A DNA stretch of 64,000 nt from Diogma glabrata. Its lineage: Eukaryota; Arthropoda; Insecta; Diptera; Cylindrotomidae. Positions 10,922 to 22,426 of this stretch are shown here, piece after piece. How positions within the stretch are numbered: the first letter of the stretch is position 1; every line of letters begins with the position of its first letter. The notes beneath the pieces are model-generated. The model saw only the letters and a program-made list of their open reading frames with translations, was not told where the DNA came from and did no database searches. The DNA lies in NCBI GenBank assembly GCA_963693315.1, contig OY856187.1:381165460-381229459 (forward strand). Reading direction: 5' to 3'. Position numbers and translations under genes: made by a program.

Positions 10922-11543
10922 GAAAAAAAAAAACAAAAAAATAATCGATTATCGAAAATAGAAAAAAAAAGTGTGTTATAGTGTTTGTATTTATGAAAGT
11001 ATTGAAGAACGGACGCGTATAATTGGTGAGATTGTTCTTTATTAAAAAACTATTTGGTATTTTGTGTTTACTATTGCCAAGCGGTAGGCAGGTAAAATTT
11101 TACCTTTTATTGCTTTGATGTAATAAATTTATTTATTACTTTAAACTTTAAAGCATAAATTTGCTTTATATTGCTTAGCAACAAAAAATTTTGTTTTAGT
11201 TGTTAATGATTTTTTTGGATTGATTGAGATTTTTTTTGTGAAGTTTTTTGACATGATCTAGCTCCTCCTACCTTGGACTTATCTTAGGAGTTGGAAAATA
11301 TAAGTTAGTTGATGAAATGTCTTTTTTTTTGACAAAAGTTAGGAATTTCGAATTTAACCCTTTATCTTCAATTTTGTTAGTGTCTTTTGTGTCCTCATTT
11401 TTTTTTTTTTTTTGCTTTTCTTTTATCGTGCTACTGTTGCATGAAATCTGCTATCGTGTTTTTGTGACAGAGATACCCAGTTTCTTTTGTACTGTTTAGT
11501 GTTGAAATTTAGGCCTGGCCGAATTTCAGTAGCTATACCTGCA

Positions 11544-14543
11544 ATGTCAAAGGGTAAGTCTTTGTCTCAACAAAATGGCCGCAGAGTGAACCAACAGCTT
11601 AGCATTGACTTCACGAACATAAGAGGTCTCAATTCGAATCTAAACGTGGTTCATCATTACATCGAAAAAAATAAACCTGACATATTGTTTCTTACCGAAA
11701 CAATTGTTAGTGGCAAAGCATCGAAATTGGATCCCGATAAATACCGGATACCTAGTTACGAATTGGAACATTCCTTTTATAACAAGCATGGTGTCTGTGT
11801 ATTTGTTCGAGATTCACTTTCATGTATGAGAATTAAGGCCTACGAGTTGAACTCTAAGCACCATAATTCTATAGCACTTAAGATCTCAGGTGTTGATGAA
11901 ACTATGTTTATAATAGGATTATACAGATCCCCAAATTCTCCCCCAGGATGTCCCTTTTTTGATCAAATATCGGCTAATCTAGACAAGATTACCACGGACT
12001 ACCCCAAAGCAAGACTGGCCATTCTCGGAGACTTTAATATTCATAATAAAGAATGGCTTAATTATTCATCGCGCACTGACGACGTAGGAAGACAAGCTGA
12101 ACTGATACTCGCAGATTATCACGGTTTGACGCAAATGATAGAGTGTCCCACTAGAATCGCAGACAATTCACATCATAACAATAATTTGCTGGATTTGTTT
12201 TTGACAAACGAACCAGATACTACGAAGACAAAAGTTGAACAACCCCTCGGAACATCGGACCATTTACTAATATCAGCAATAGTGCAATTTACGTCGCCGA
12301 CACAAATTAAAGCAAATCCTCGTCACGTTTGGAACTACAAACGCGCCAACTGGGAGGGACTGAGAAGCTTTTATGATGAAACACCTTGGAAAACTATTTG
12401 TTGAGTTGATCAAGATCCTAGCACGTCAGCAATAAGAATGTCTGAAATCATAAAAGACGGAATGCGGCGGTTTATTCCAAATCGATTAATCACTCCTAAA
12501 ACTGAGCCTTGGTTCACGCGGGATGTTGATGAAGCAGTGAGGAATAAACGCAAAGCATTTAAGACGTATAATGCTAATAAAACACCTGAAACCCATATCG
12601 CCTATAAGAAAGCCAGAAATATTAGTAAATCCAAAATAGACCTGGACAAAGAAGCGTTTATCCAGAAGAAAGCAAAGAAATTCGCCGAGCACCCATCTGG
12701 CTCACGTAGTTTCTTTCAGGCAGTTAAATCAGTACAGAGCAATTTTACTCGATCCTCTATTCCAACCTTAGTTCTGAATGACATTCCCGTGAGCGACTCG
12801 AAAGAGAAAGCGGATCTTTTGGGTCGTATTTTCGCAGAAAACTCAAACATAGTTGAACCTCCCCATTCTCCTACACTCATTCCCCCAGTTGTAACGAAAA
12901 TGAAACCAATTATTTTTCGTTGCAATATTGTACGGAAAATGCTTCTCTTCTTTCTATCAATATCAACAAATCTGCTGGCCCCGACGGTATTCCACCCCTC
13001 ATTCTTAAAAACTTTGCTAGGCAACTAGCTCCAATTTTAACAAAAATTTTCTAATAATATTGAAATTATATTTGAGAAAAAACACACTAATTTTTGATAT
13101 CTATATAATATCTATATAAAAATTTTCTATTTATCTTATAAAACCGGAATATTTCCCGATTCTTGGAAGCTGGCCAGCGTTCAACCCATATCAAAGAAAG
13201 GCAGTAAGATAGATCCTAACAATTATAGACCAATTGCAATTTTGTCGGTTTTAGCTAAAATATTTGAAAAATATGTTAACTACAATTTGATAGATTATTT
13301 GGAAATGTCGCAAATTATTGATGATCAGCAGTATGGTTTTCGTAGAAGTCATGCAACAGGTGATCTGTTAGCCTACGTATCCCATCTCTGGAACAAATCG
13401 CTGGAAAACCACGGTGAAACATTCAGTATTTCACTTGACATTTCTAAAGCATTTGATAAAGTGTGGCATAAAAATCTTATAGCTAAATTAAAATCTTATG
13501 GCATAGACCATCTTACTGTCTCATGGATTCATAGTTTTCTAACAGGTCGCCAATTTCATGTTAATTTAGATGGTATCACATCCAATATTTTCACAACCAA
13601 TGCTGGGGTTCCCCAAGGTTCTGCACTCTCACCAACCTTGTTTCTTCTATACATTAATGACTTACTTATTTCCACAGTTCACCCAATCCATAGTTTTGCT
13701 GATGACAGCACATTGCATGCATCACATGCATCCCCTAAATTTCGATCTCATACTGCAGTTACCACCGATAGAGAGCTGCTAATTGATTCCATCAACAAAG
13801 ATCTGGAGCGTATAATGGAATGGGGTGATCGTAATCTTGTTTCATTTAATCCAACCAAAACAAAACTATGCCGTCTTTCACGAATAGAGCGAGATAAAAA
13901 TTTCCCTATTAAGATAAACCACGAGGAATTGCGTGAGGTTGATTCAGTTAGACTTCTTGGAGTGGATATTCAAAATAACCTGAAATGGAATAAACATGTG
14001 TTCAACCTCGCTAAATCTGCAATGCAAAAATTAGGATTCTTGAGTCGATGTAAAAAGTATTTCAATCCCGAGCAAATTTTGCTAATCTTCAAGTCCTTTA
14101 TTCGACCATGTATGGAGTACTGCTGTCATGTTTGGGGAGGTGCTTGTCAGTCAACAATAAAATGTCTAGACTCTGTACAGAGAAAAGCAATACGGTTGAT
14201 TGGTAATACCGAGCTAATGGATCAGCTTGATTCACTCCAGCACAGAAGAAATGTGGCTGAATTGTCAATCTACTATAAATATAACTTTAGCAAATTCTCT
14301 TCTAAGGAAATTCAAAATATCCTTCCATCATGTGCGCAGTATAGTCGACAAACAAGAGCTGCCGAGTCATCCCATCCATTTGTCGTACAAATACCTCGTT
14401 GCAGAACCGTGTCCTTTCAGAATGACTATTTTAATAGAGTGGCCAAATTGTGGAACTCAATGCCTTCCTCTGTATTTCCCGATGAATTTTCCTCTCAGGC
14501 ATTTAAAGAAAATGTCCATCATCATTTAAAAAAATTAGTATAG
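11544..14543 (+). pseudogene. Broken endonuclease-reverse transcriptase, copy 1
   Basis: The start at 11544 gives an N-terminus comparable to copy 2. The endonuclease shows LTET, GLYRSP, LGDFNIHNKEW and SDHLLIS. An in-frame TGA (12402-12404) interrupts the linker. The frame shifts near 12945, just before the first reverse transcriptase block. A 76-bp AT-rich insertion (13054-13129) splits the next block. From 13130 the frame is open to the TAG at 14543 with SKKGSK, LDISKAFDKVWH, GVPQGSALSPT, FADD (catalytic aspartates) and the C-terminal CMEYCCHVWGGA block. The parts make a protein of roughly 980 residues in related copies, but this copy cannot. Confidence 0.9.
13054..13129. other. 76-bp insertion between 12-bp direct repeats
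   Basis: AAAAATTTTCTA occurs at 13042-13053 and again at 13118-13129. Homology to the reverse transcriptase of copy 2 stops before the first repeat unit ends and resumes right after the second. The inserted 64 bp plus one repeat is AT-rich with TATCTATATAATATCTATAT. It could be a tiny mobile element with a 12-bp duplication, or a slippage or repair insert. Confidence 0.7.
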
Positions 14544-14669
14544 TTATCCCTATATCCCCATTCCTTCCATTTTCCTCATCTCCTTCCTTTATAGTTGACA
14601 TGGTATCTTCGGATATTCAAAGAGTCTAAATAATGAATATTTCATATTTAGTGTGCTAAACATGTCTAA

Positions 14670-17528
14670 CTAATTAATAAAAAAAAAAAAAAAAACTTTA
14701 AAGCCTTGAGGATTAAATTCATCAGGGAAAACCCAGGAAGGTAAGGCATTCCAAAGATGAGAGACTCTGTTGAAAAAGTCACGTTGGAAGGCTACAGTTC
14801 TACACCTAATTATTTGAACGGTAAAGGGATGCGCTGCTACGTTTGCTCTGGTGTGACGCGAAAGGTTTGATGATTTAGGTAAAATCGATTTGATCTCTTC
14901 AGAAGCTCGTTCATCCATAATATATTTATAAAATATAGTCAAATCAGCAACATTTCTTCTGTGCTGCAAGGAATCAAGACCGTTAGTAAGAGTTGGGTTA
15001 CCAATGAGTTTAATAGCTCTACGCTGTACAGAATCAAGGCAGTTGAGACTACTCAAGTAAGCTCCACCCCATATGTGAGAACAGTATTCCATGCAGGGAC
15101 GTATAAAAGATTTATAAACTAAAAGAAGTTGTTCGCTATCGAAAAACTTACGACATCGCCCCAAAAATCCTAACTTTTGAACAGCATTCTTAGCCAGATT
15201 AAAAATATGAGAATTCCACTTCATATTATTTTCAATCTCAACTCCTAGAAGTCTGACAGACTCATTCTCTAAAAGATTTTTGGGGCCAAACGTTAATGGA
15301 AAAGGATTGGGTGTCGTTATCCTAGAAAAATGACAAACCTGTGTTTTGCTTGTATTGAATTCAACACTGTTAGCAATACCACAATCCATAATTGTTTTAA
15401 GATCAGTGTTAAGGGAATCTATCAATTTTGACCTACACTCACTAAGCGCTAAGGGTGTATATAGTTTAGGTGCTTCATGAGACGCATGAAGCGTGCTATC
15501 ATCAGCAAAACTATGTATAGGATGAACCGTTGAGTCCAACAAATCATTAATATAGATAAGAAAAAGAGTTGGTGATAAAGCGGAACCCTGAGGAACTCCT
15601 GCATTAGTTGAAAAAGTATTCGATGATACACCGTCAACATTAACCCGAAATTTTCGATCAGATATAAAGCTCTGTGTCCAAGATATAAGCTGCTCGTCTA
15701 AACCATAGGATCTCAATTTGCATATAAGGTTGTTATGCCAAACTTTGTCAAATGCCTTGGAAATATCAAGAGCAACACCGAATGTTTCTCCAAAGTTTTC
15801 AAGCGACTTGTTCCAGATATGAGTGACAAAAGACAGCAAATCTCCCGTCGCTCTTCCTTTTCGAAATCCATACTGTCTCTCATTAATTAACTTGGAAGAT
15901 TCTAAGAAGCTCATTAAATTAAAATTGACATATTTCTCAAAAATTTTAGCAACTACCGATAAAATTGAAATGGGTCTGTAATTCGTAGGATCAGTCTTAC
16001 TGCCCTTTTTTGAAACTGGCTGTACACTAGCCATTTTCCAAATTTCAGGAAAAATTCCTTTCTTATATGACAAATAGAAGATTTTTGTGAGGATTGGTGC
16101 TAGCTCCCTAGCAAATGTTTTAAGTATAATCGGAGGAATAAAATCAGGGCCTGTTGCCTTGTTAGTATTGATTTTTAAAAGCATTTTTCGAACAATGTTT
16201 TTCCGAAAAATTATCCGCCTCATTTTATAAGAAACTTTAGAAATAGGTTTAGGTTGGAAATTAGGTTCTTTTAAAGTAGAATTTAAAGAGAAATAATGCC
16301 CAAGCAAATTAGCTTTCTCTTTTGGATCAATGATAGGGACATCTCTATTAACAAGAGGTGGTAGGGAAGATTTACAAAAGTTGCTTTGGACAGCCTTTGC
16401 GGCTTTATAGAAATTGCGTGAACCAGTCGGATGTTCTGCGAATTTAGATGCTTTTTTCCTATTAAATAGATGTTTCTCTTCATCTATTAACTTACGACAT
16501 AAATTTCTCTCTTTACGGTACTGTCTAAGGTTTTCATCGGTTTTGTTTTGATTAAACTTTCGAAAAGCCTTTTTTTTAACTTTTATAGCTTTTTTGCATT
16601 TACTAGAAAACCATAGATCAGTTTTCGGAATGATCAATTTATTAGGAATAAATCTGTGCAAACCATCAATTACAGTTTCAGAAAAATTTGATGCAGCTAT
16701 GTCTGGGTCTTGGCCGGTAAGGCAATAGAGTTTCCAAGGAAAACATCTAAAAAAACTTTTTAGTCCTTGCCAATCCGCAGCTTTGTAATCCCAAACATTG
16801 CGAGGATTCGCTTTAAATTGTTTTGGAATTTGTATATTTAGTTGTGTGGAGATTAAATTATGATCTGAACCACCCAATGGTTCTGATATTTTAAATTGAA
16901 CCAGATATGGATCGTTTGTCAAAAATAAATCAAGTAAATTACTACTTTGACCAGGAATGTCAGGAACTCTGGTTGGCTGGTCAATTATTTGAGTAAAGTT
17001 GTGATAAAGAGCAAACAACTCAGCCTGTCTACCAACCTCGTCAGTTTTAGAGCTGTGTGTAAGCCATTCTTTATTGTGTATATTAAAATCTCCAAGAACT
17101 ATAAACTTCGCATTAGGATACTCAACCAACCTATCTATCTTCTCAGATAAGTCATGAAATAAATTAAAGTTCTCAGGTGAATTAGGAGAACGGTAAAGTC
17201 CAAAGACAAACAGCGTTTGATTTGGGCAACTAATTTTTAGTGATACCATATTGTGAAATTTTGCATTTAATTCAAATTTATTTAATCTCACATATGGTAC
17301 AGTATCCCTAATATAAGCACAAACTCCATGCTTAATGTAGAAAGAGGATTCAAGCTCATAATTGGGACAAAGGTATCTGTTTTTATCTAAGGTCACAGCA
17401 CGCGCACTGATAATCGTTTCCGTTAAAAACAAAATATCAGGTTTCATATTTTCAAGAAAAAGATGGACTGAATTAAGGTTTATATTCAATCCTCTTATGT
17501 TCGCATAGCTGATAGATAATTTTGCCAT
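14670..17528 (-). CDS. Endonuclease-reverse transcriptase of non-LTR copy 2
   Basis: The frame is open for about 940 codons from ATG at 17526-17528. It encodes the enzyme that nicks the target and copies the element's RNA at the nick. The N-terminal apurinic-type endonuclease has LTET (Glu37), GLYRSP, LGDFNIHNKEW (Asp147) and SDHNLIS (Asp222-His223). The reverse transcriptase spans about residues 440-760: SKKGSKTDPTNYRPISIL, LDISKAFDKVWH (Asp588), GVPQGSALSPT and FADD (Asp676-677). A C-terminal CMEYCSHIWGGA/LDSVQRRAIKLI block follows. The last ~10 codons (a Phe run, from 14696 down) are not native: they read through the poly(A) tail of the inserted copy 1. The true 3' UTR is at 10594-10921. 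No ORF1 was found upstream. Confidence 0.9.
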   Translation of the reverse strand: MAKLSISYANIRGLNINLNSVHLFLENMKPDILFLTETIISARAVTLDKNRYLCPNYELESSFYIKHGVCAYIRDTVPYVRLNKFELNAKFHNMVSLKISCPNQTLFVFGLYRSPNSPENFNLFHDLSEKIDRLVEYPNAKFIVLGDFNIHNKEWLTHSSKTDEVGRQAELFALYHNFTQIIDQPTRVPDIPGQSSNLLDLFLTNDPYLVQFKISEPLGGSDHNLISTQLNIQIPKQFKANPRNVWDYKAADWQGLKSFFRCFPWKLYCLTGQDPDIAASNFSETVIDGLHRFIPNKLIIPKTDLWFSSKCKKAIKVKKKAFRKFNQNKTDENLRQYRKERNLCRKLIDEEKHLFNRKKASKFAEHPTGSRNFYKAAKAVQSNFCKSSLPPLVNRDVPIIDPKEKANLLGHYFSLNSTLKEPNFQPKPISKVSYKMRRIIFRKNIVRKMLLKINTNKATGPDFIPPIILKTFARELAPILTKIFYLSYKKGIFPEIWKMASVQPVSKKGSKTDPTNYRPISILSVVAKIFEKYVNFNLMSFLESSKLINERQYGFRKGRATGDLLSFVTHIWNKSLENFGETFGVALDISKAFDKVWHNNLICKLRSYGLDEQLISWTQSFISDRKFRVNVDGVSSNTFSTNAGVPQGSALSPTLFLIYINDLLDSTVHPIHSFADDSTLHASHEAPKLYTPLALSECRSKLIDSLNTDLKTIMDCGIANSVEFNTSKTQVCHFSRITTPNPFPLTFGPKNLLENESVRLLGVEIENNMKWNSHIFNLAKNAVQKLGFLGRCRKFFDSEQLLLVYKSFIRPCMEYCSHIWGGAYLSSLNCLDSVQRRAIKLIGNPTLTNGLDSLQHRRNVADLTIFYKYIMDERASEEIKSILPKSSNLSRHTRANVAAHPFTVQIIRCRTVAFQRDFFNRVSHLWNALPSWVFPDEFNPQGFKVFFFFFIN

Positions 17529-18432
17529 TTTAATTCATAGAGAAATATTAGTGAAAAACATATATACGAAAACCACAGTAATGCGAAAACAAATAAACTC
17601 AAATTGAAATTGACTACTTCAACAGCTGGACAACCTGAATCTAAGTCTAGGTTGACTGTTAAAATCGACAATTAAAATTACGAAATGGTAAACAAAATAT
17701 TATTTAAAAAACATCAATACAAGATGTAACTCAAAGACAGGCAACTGTACATAAAATGGACTTAAAACCTGTTATTGAGTCAACAAGACCACAAGAAAGC
17801 TAACAACGAAACTAATAAAATATCTACAGTTCTACATAAAAATAAATCAAATAAAAATCAGAATGATAAGAAAAACTTATCTGAATTAATTTTTTCGTAA
17901 AATACTTGTATTTCCTATCCCATATAATTTTATTTATCTTCTCTATATTTTTCTTCTATATATTTTTTCTTCAATATTTTTTTTTTAGAAAATCCTTACC
18001 TACAAAGAAAAAGAAAAACAAAAGTTATTAATATGTATTGTATTAATATTAATTGATCCCTAAAAATTAAAAAATTATATTAAAATAATAATTTAAAATA
18101 ATAATTTGAATTTGATAAAAAATTGTAAATAAAAAAATTGACAGCAACAAAATTAAACAACGTCTTCTTGCAATCGCTACTTTGATCGTATTTAGTAATT
18201 TACTGTCGTCATTTTGTGAATTGCTATTTGTAAATATTTTAGAATTTAAATTTGAAAAAATAAATCTTCGTTTAATTAAGAAATGTAGTATAAAAAAAGA
18301 AAATCACATTGAAATCGTCGCTTTAATAATGAAATAACGTATGCCATATATACGTTGTTTTTATATAATGGGTGCGCTGCATCCCCCATAAGGATGTCTA
18401 TAAAGTGGCATTTTAACATTTTCCAATTTTTT
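17529..18432. other. 5' leader of non-LTR copy 2 and AT-rich flank
   Basis: The part next to 17528 should be the 5' leader of copy 2 (minus strand). Its 5' boundary is not visible, since no target-site duplication could be matched to the 3' flank. Bases 18317-18341 (GTCGCTTTAATAATGAAATA...) pair with the complement at 21610-21634, one mismatch in 25, so an element is interrupted here by R2 copy A. Confidence 0.45.
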
Positions 18433-18939
18433 AGGGTTCCGTACTTTAAAAAAGTAAAAACGGTACCCTATTGGTGAGACTTCGGTGTCCGTCCGAATTT
18501 CTACATAATCAATTTACTCACAAACTATAAGTGCTATCAACTTGAAATTTTCTACAGTTTTTAAACGTGTTTTTCCACGCCTACTGATAACAAAAAAATT
18601 CAAATATTTGTTTTAATCTATATTTTATGAACATAGATAAGGAGATAGTAAAACAAAAGTTTTTTGTAAGGAATCGAGTTTGGTCTAGAAAAATCGAGAA
18701 AGTTCAAAATATTTCAAAAAAAAATTTCAATGATTTTTCGACTGCCTAGTTTTTTTGATATTGCCATAAACGGGTATTTTCTTTCCTGTCCCCCCCCTTT
18801 AACTTCGAACATTAGAAAAGAAAAAATTTGAAAAAATTCATGGTTATGGTCTATGTTGTAAAGATTGAATCAAAACTATAGCGGTCGGGTCATCATTTCA
18901 AATGTGATTCTGAGGGGGTTGAGAGTGAAAATTTTGAAA

Positions 18940-20060
18940 AAAAATTATTTTTGACCTCAGTAAGTGGGGTGTCATGTGAAAGGTGATTTTTTTTTTAGTC
19001 CAAGCCAATTTTTTTTGCAATTTTTAAAAGCGCAGTTTTTGAGTTATGTTAAAAAATGTGACAAAAATTTCCTGTCCCCCCCTCTTAACTTCGAACATTA
19101 CAAAAGAAAAAATTTGAAAAAATTCATAATTATGGGAAATGTTGTAAAGATTGAATCAAAACTATAGCAGTCGGCTCATCATTTCAAATGTGATTCTGAG
19201 GGGGTTGAGAGTGGAAATATTGAAGAAAAATTATTTATGACCTTGTTGAGTGGGGTGTCATATGAAAGGTGATTTTTTTTCAAGTATAAATCAATTTTTT
19301 TTGCAATTTTTAAAAGCGAAGTTTTTGAGTTATGTTAAAAAATGTGACAAAAATTTCCTGTCCCCCCCTCTTAACTTCGAACTTTACAAAAGAAAAAATT
19401 TGAAAAAATTCATGGTTGTGGAAAATGTTGTAAAGATTGAATGAAAACTATAGCGGTCAGCTCATCATTTCAAATGTTATCTTGAGGGGGTTGAGGGTGG
19501 AAATTTTGAAAAAAAAATATTTTTGACCAAGTCGATTGGGGTGTCATATGAAAGATTGATTTTTTTCTAGTCCAAAACAATTTTTTATGTAATTTTAAAA
19601 AGCGCAGTTTTTGAGTTATGTAAAAAAATGTGAAAAAAATTTGCTGTCCCCGCCCCTTAACTTCGAACATTACAAAAGAAAAAATTTGGAAAAATTCATG
19701 ATTATGGGAAATGTTGTAAAGATTGAATGAAAACTATAGCGGTTGGCTCATCATTTCTAATGTTATTTTGATGGTGTTGAGGGTGGAAATTTTGAAAAAA
19801 AATTATTTTTGACCTTGTTGAGTGGGGTATCATATGAAAGGTTGATTTTGTTCTAGTCCAAAACAATTTTTTATGTAATTTTCAAAAGCGCAGTTTTTGA
19901 GTTATATTAAAAAATGTGAAACAAAAATTCCTGTCCTACCCCTTAACTTCGAACATTACAAAAGAAAAATATTTGAAAATATTCATGGTTATGGGCAATG
20001 TTGTAAAGATTGAATGAAAACTATAGCGGTCGGATCATCATTTCAACCCCCACTCGGCAT
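18940..20060 (+). repeat. ~287-bp tandem repeats within R2 copy A
   Basis: The phrase GAGTGGGGTGTCATATGAAAGG (variants) recurs near 18960, 19247, 19537, 19825 and, shortened, 20045. Each unit also carries AAAAGCGCAGTTTTTGAGTT, TTAACTTCGAACATTACAAA and AAACTATAGCGGTCGG. Copy B at 45395-47692 has fewer units, so the unit number varies between copies. Confidence 0.8.
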
Positions 20061-20561
20061 ATGAAAGGTGAATTTTTTTCTAGTCCAAAACAATTTTTTT
20101 GTAGTTTTCGTTTTTTTCGGTTTTGATTCATTTGATTAAAATTCTAAAATTGTGTTTTGTGAAGGACTATTCACGTAAAATAATCGTAGAAGAGGATAAA
20201 TTTTACTACGTTGTAGGAAATGTATATTATAGTAAATATTGAGTGAAACGAAGTCTAGAAATGAACAAACAAGATCAGATTAGATCAACACAGTTTAACA
20301 AGTCAGATGAACTAAACTTCAGGCGAAAGGCGTTAGGTTGAAAAATTATGCAATAACATACCAGATACCTGTTTGCTATTCGATAGATTATCATTTAATA
20401 TGGTTGCATTGCAAATGTTCTCTGTGAAGTTGATCACTAATTACAAACATTTTTGAAATTTTTGAACTATTGAACTACTGTTGAACTAGAAAATTGTTAC
20501 AGTCAAGTTAATCGAGGTTGGGGATCTGTTCTTTTCGTTAAGTCTGATACAGTACCACCAG

Positions 20562-20945
20562 TGCAGAAAAATAGTAGCCACCATCACTTTGAGTTTAGCT
20601 CTGCTGGCAGTCATTGTGAATGTTCAACTAGCTGAAGTACAAATCCTGTTGGTATACTATACCGATCTCCCCAATGTTCAGTAGACAAATCACTCGACTG
20701 TGTTAACAATGCACTCGTTAGAAATAATTTGACGACACTTTTTCTCCGTTTTTTTCCGTTGGTTTCAATAAAAATCCTCAAAACTGGCTCTCAAACTATT
20801 TTCTACAAAAAAAATTACAAAGAAAAATTCATGAACCAACAACAGTTGAGGCTACCACAATTGATAATGTATTTTCCAATATAAATAATTTAGAAGCTGG
20901 CGTTATTGAAGCTTTCTTTAGCCACCATAAACAGCTTTGGGTAAG
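20562..20945 (+). pseudogene. Decayed non-LTR endonuclease fragment in R2 copy A
   Basis: The block encodes, in broken frames, GILYRSPQCSVDKSL and further on EPTTVEATTIDNVFSNIN and FFSHHKQLW. These correspond to the 'YRSP', 'PTR...LDxxFTN' and 'SDH' blocks of apurinic-type endonucleases of non-LTR retrotransposons. An in-frame TGA precedes the first block. It is not from the same family as copies 1-3 in this window. It has no reverse transcriptase attached, so it is a captured or leftover fragment carried by R2. Confidence 0.65.
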
Positions 20946-21050
20946 ATTCAACCCAACTTGAAACTATACTTACAAAAACTGTTTTTTTCTCATATTATAT
21001 ACACGGAACCCTCAGCGAGCGAATTATATTCGCACTTGCCTGACTTTTTT

Positions 21051-22426
21051 TATAACTGGGGGTGAAAATTAATATATTGTTAATTAACGTACATGCAAAT
21101 TTGAATTTGGTTAAATATTGAAACAGCGTAAATCCATGTACGATATTTCAATTCCGACAGAATAATAGCATGGGTAAAATCAGTGTCGTATACTTTACAT
21201 ACATTACGATCGCCACACGAAATGGTAAATCTAAAATATTGTATAAGCATCATTCATTACTACATGATATGCCGGTTCATATAAATAAAAAATTGTAAGA
21301 ATATTATGTGTTATTTCAATAATAATTAGTTTTAGGCTTAATCGTCCTTCCATGCAAAATGAAATAACGTATATGAAATATGAAATAACGTATAAGGTAC
21401 CTGATTGAATTTTCACCTCTTTTTAGGTAGAAAAGCCAGCAGGTACTAATGTGAAATTTTAATATGCTGTGGGGAAATTAGTCAAGATTAATTGGTAGAA
21501 ATTTTTTTTCCAAAATCTTTATTCATTCAATTGTGCTGCCGAGTTTACGAAAATCAGAAAATCGAAAAATCTTTAAACCCAATTATCTCGAAACTACACT
21601 TTTGCGAATACGTTGTTTCATTATTAAAGCGACGAAATAATGTTTTATGTATGAGATAATGTCAATAATAACAAAAGAAACGCTTTTAGTCTAACTCCAA
21701 ACAAATAGTCGGTGTTAACGTTCTATATTTAAAACATACTCTCTTTAGATAAGAAATCGTATTTTGGAAAAACTTATCACACATTGTGTTTTGTTTTTGT
21801 TTAAAGTGAATTTTCCATAAGGATAAATCTTTTGTTTAATTTTTATTAGTTTTAGTTTTAGTTAAGTTATCCCTTCTTTTATAAAAAACAAAAAAAAAAT
21901 ATTTGCGCCCATCAACACCTTACAACGCATGTTGTTGTAGAACCTAAGTCTTAAAAGATTTTTATTTAATTGTTGTGACATATTTTGTAATTTTTACAAT
22001 AGTCCAGTAAATGATGGTAACCATAGTAGGAAACCTCCGAATTCTTTAAATCAAAATCGATTTGCCTGAAGATTTGGAATTAAAGTCAACTTAATCTCTG
22101 CTTATAAATTTACCCTGTATGCCAATATGTGTTTTTTTATGTGTGAAAAACTACCCCGTTTTGCCAAAACTTTTAAAGTAGCAATCAAATCTCTACAGAT
22201 CGAACTAAAGATCACATGAGTTGCCTTAAACTTGTTAGATATTCTGAAAGATTAATTATAATTTTTCATGATATCTCAGCTCGTAATAAAAGCACTCCAT
22301 ATTATGATTACATTACAAATTAATCCATTCTCAATCAGTTGGTATAAGAATTGCTTCTACGTGAACTAAAAAATCCATCTTCTATGAATTTTTATACTCC
22401 ACTGAATCATACTGTTAAAGCAGCCG
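21051..22426. other. AT-rich stretch without recognisable gene
   Basis: I see the right end of the split TIR element near 21610-21634 and nothing else. The short minus-strand frame at 21231-21416 has no domain. Confidence 0.5.

Larger units (their letters stand above)
10922..14696 (+). mobile_element. Non-LTR retrotransposon, copy 1
   Basis: This is about 3.8 kb with a ~620-bp 5' leader lacking any ORF1, a broken endonuclease/reverse transcriptase frame (11544-14543), a 3' UTR and a poly(A) tail ending near 14696. The probable duplication AAACTTTAAA flanks it. It sits head to head inside copy 2. It belongs to the apurinic-endonuclease class of non-LTR elements (Jockey/CR1 superfamily group); I cannot place the clade from sequence alone. 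Confidence 0.8.
18433..21050 (+). mobile_element. Repeat element R2, copy A (2.6 kb)
   Basis: The copy begins AGGGTTCCGTACTTT and ends with CGGAACCCTCAGCGAGCGAA, an AT spacer, CGCACTTGCCTGAC and a T run. The same element lies at 45395-47692 and is nearly identical at both ends. The start folds into a hairpin (GGGTTCCGT with ACGGTACCC) and the end carries the palindrome GCGAATTATATTCGC. Inside are ~287-bp tandem units (18940-20060), a unique stretch, and a decayed non-LTR endonuclease piece (20562-20945). From memory, AGGGTTCCGTAC...TCGCACTTG termini belong to repeats widespread in insect genomes; I do not know an assigned superfamily. Confidence 0.8.
18317..21634. mobile_element. Small TIR element split by R2 copy A
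   Basis: The inverted ends GTCGCTTTAATAATGAAATA (18317) and its complement (ending 21634) match at 24 of 25 positions. Everything from 18433 to 21050 between them is R2 copy A. The original element would then be about 0.7 kb and non-coding. Related phrases ATGAAATAACGTATA recur at 21357-21390 near its right end. Confidence 0.5.

Noticed and set aside
12486..13024. Minus-strand frames of 68 and 102 codons
   Set aside because: They are antisense shadows of the reverse transcriptase gene of non-LTR copy 1.
18433..21050. R2 as a Helitron (3' hairpin followed by CTGA, which would fit CTRR)
   Set aside because: All copies share a further C plus T run after CTGA, so CTGA is not the terminus; no TC start and no Rep/helicase gene.
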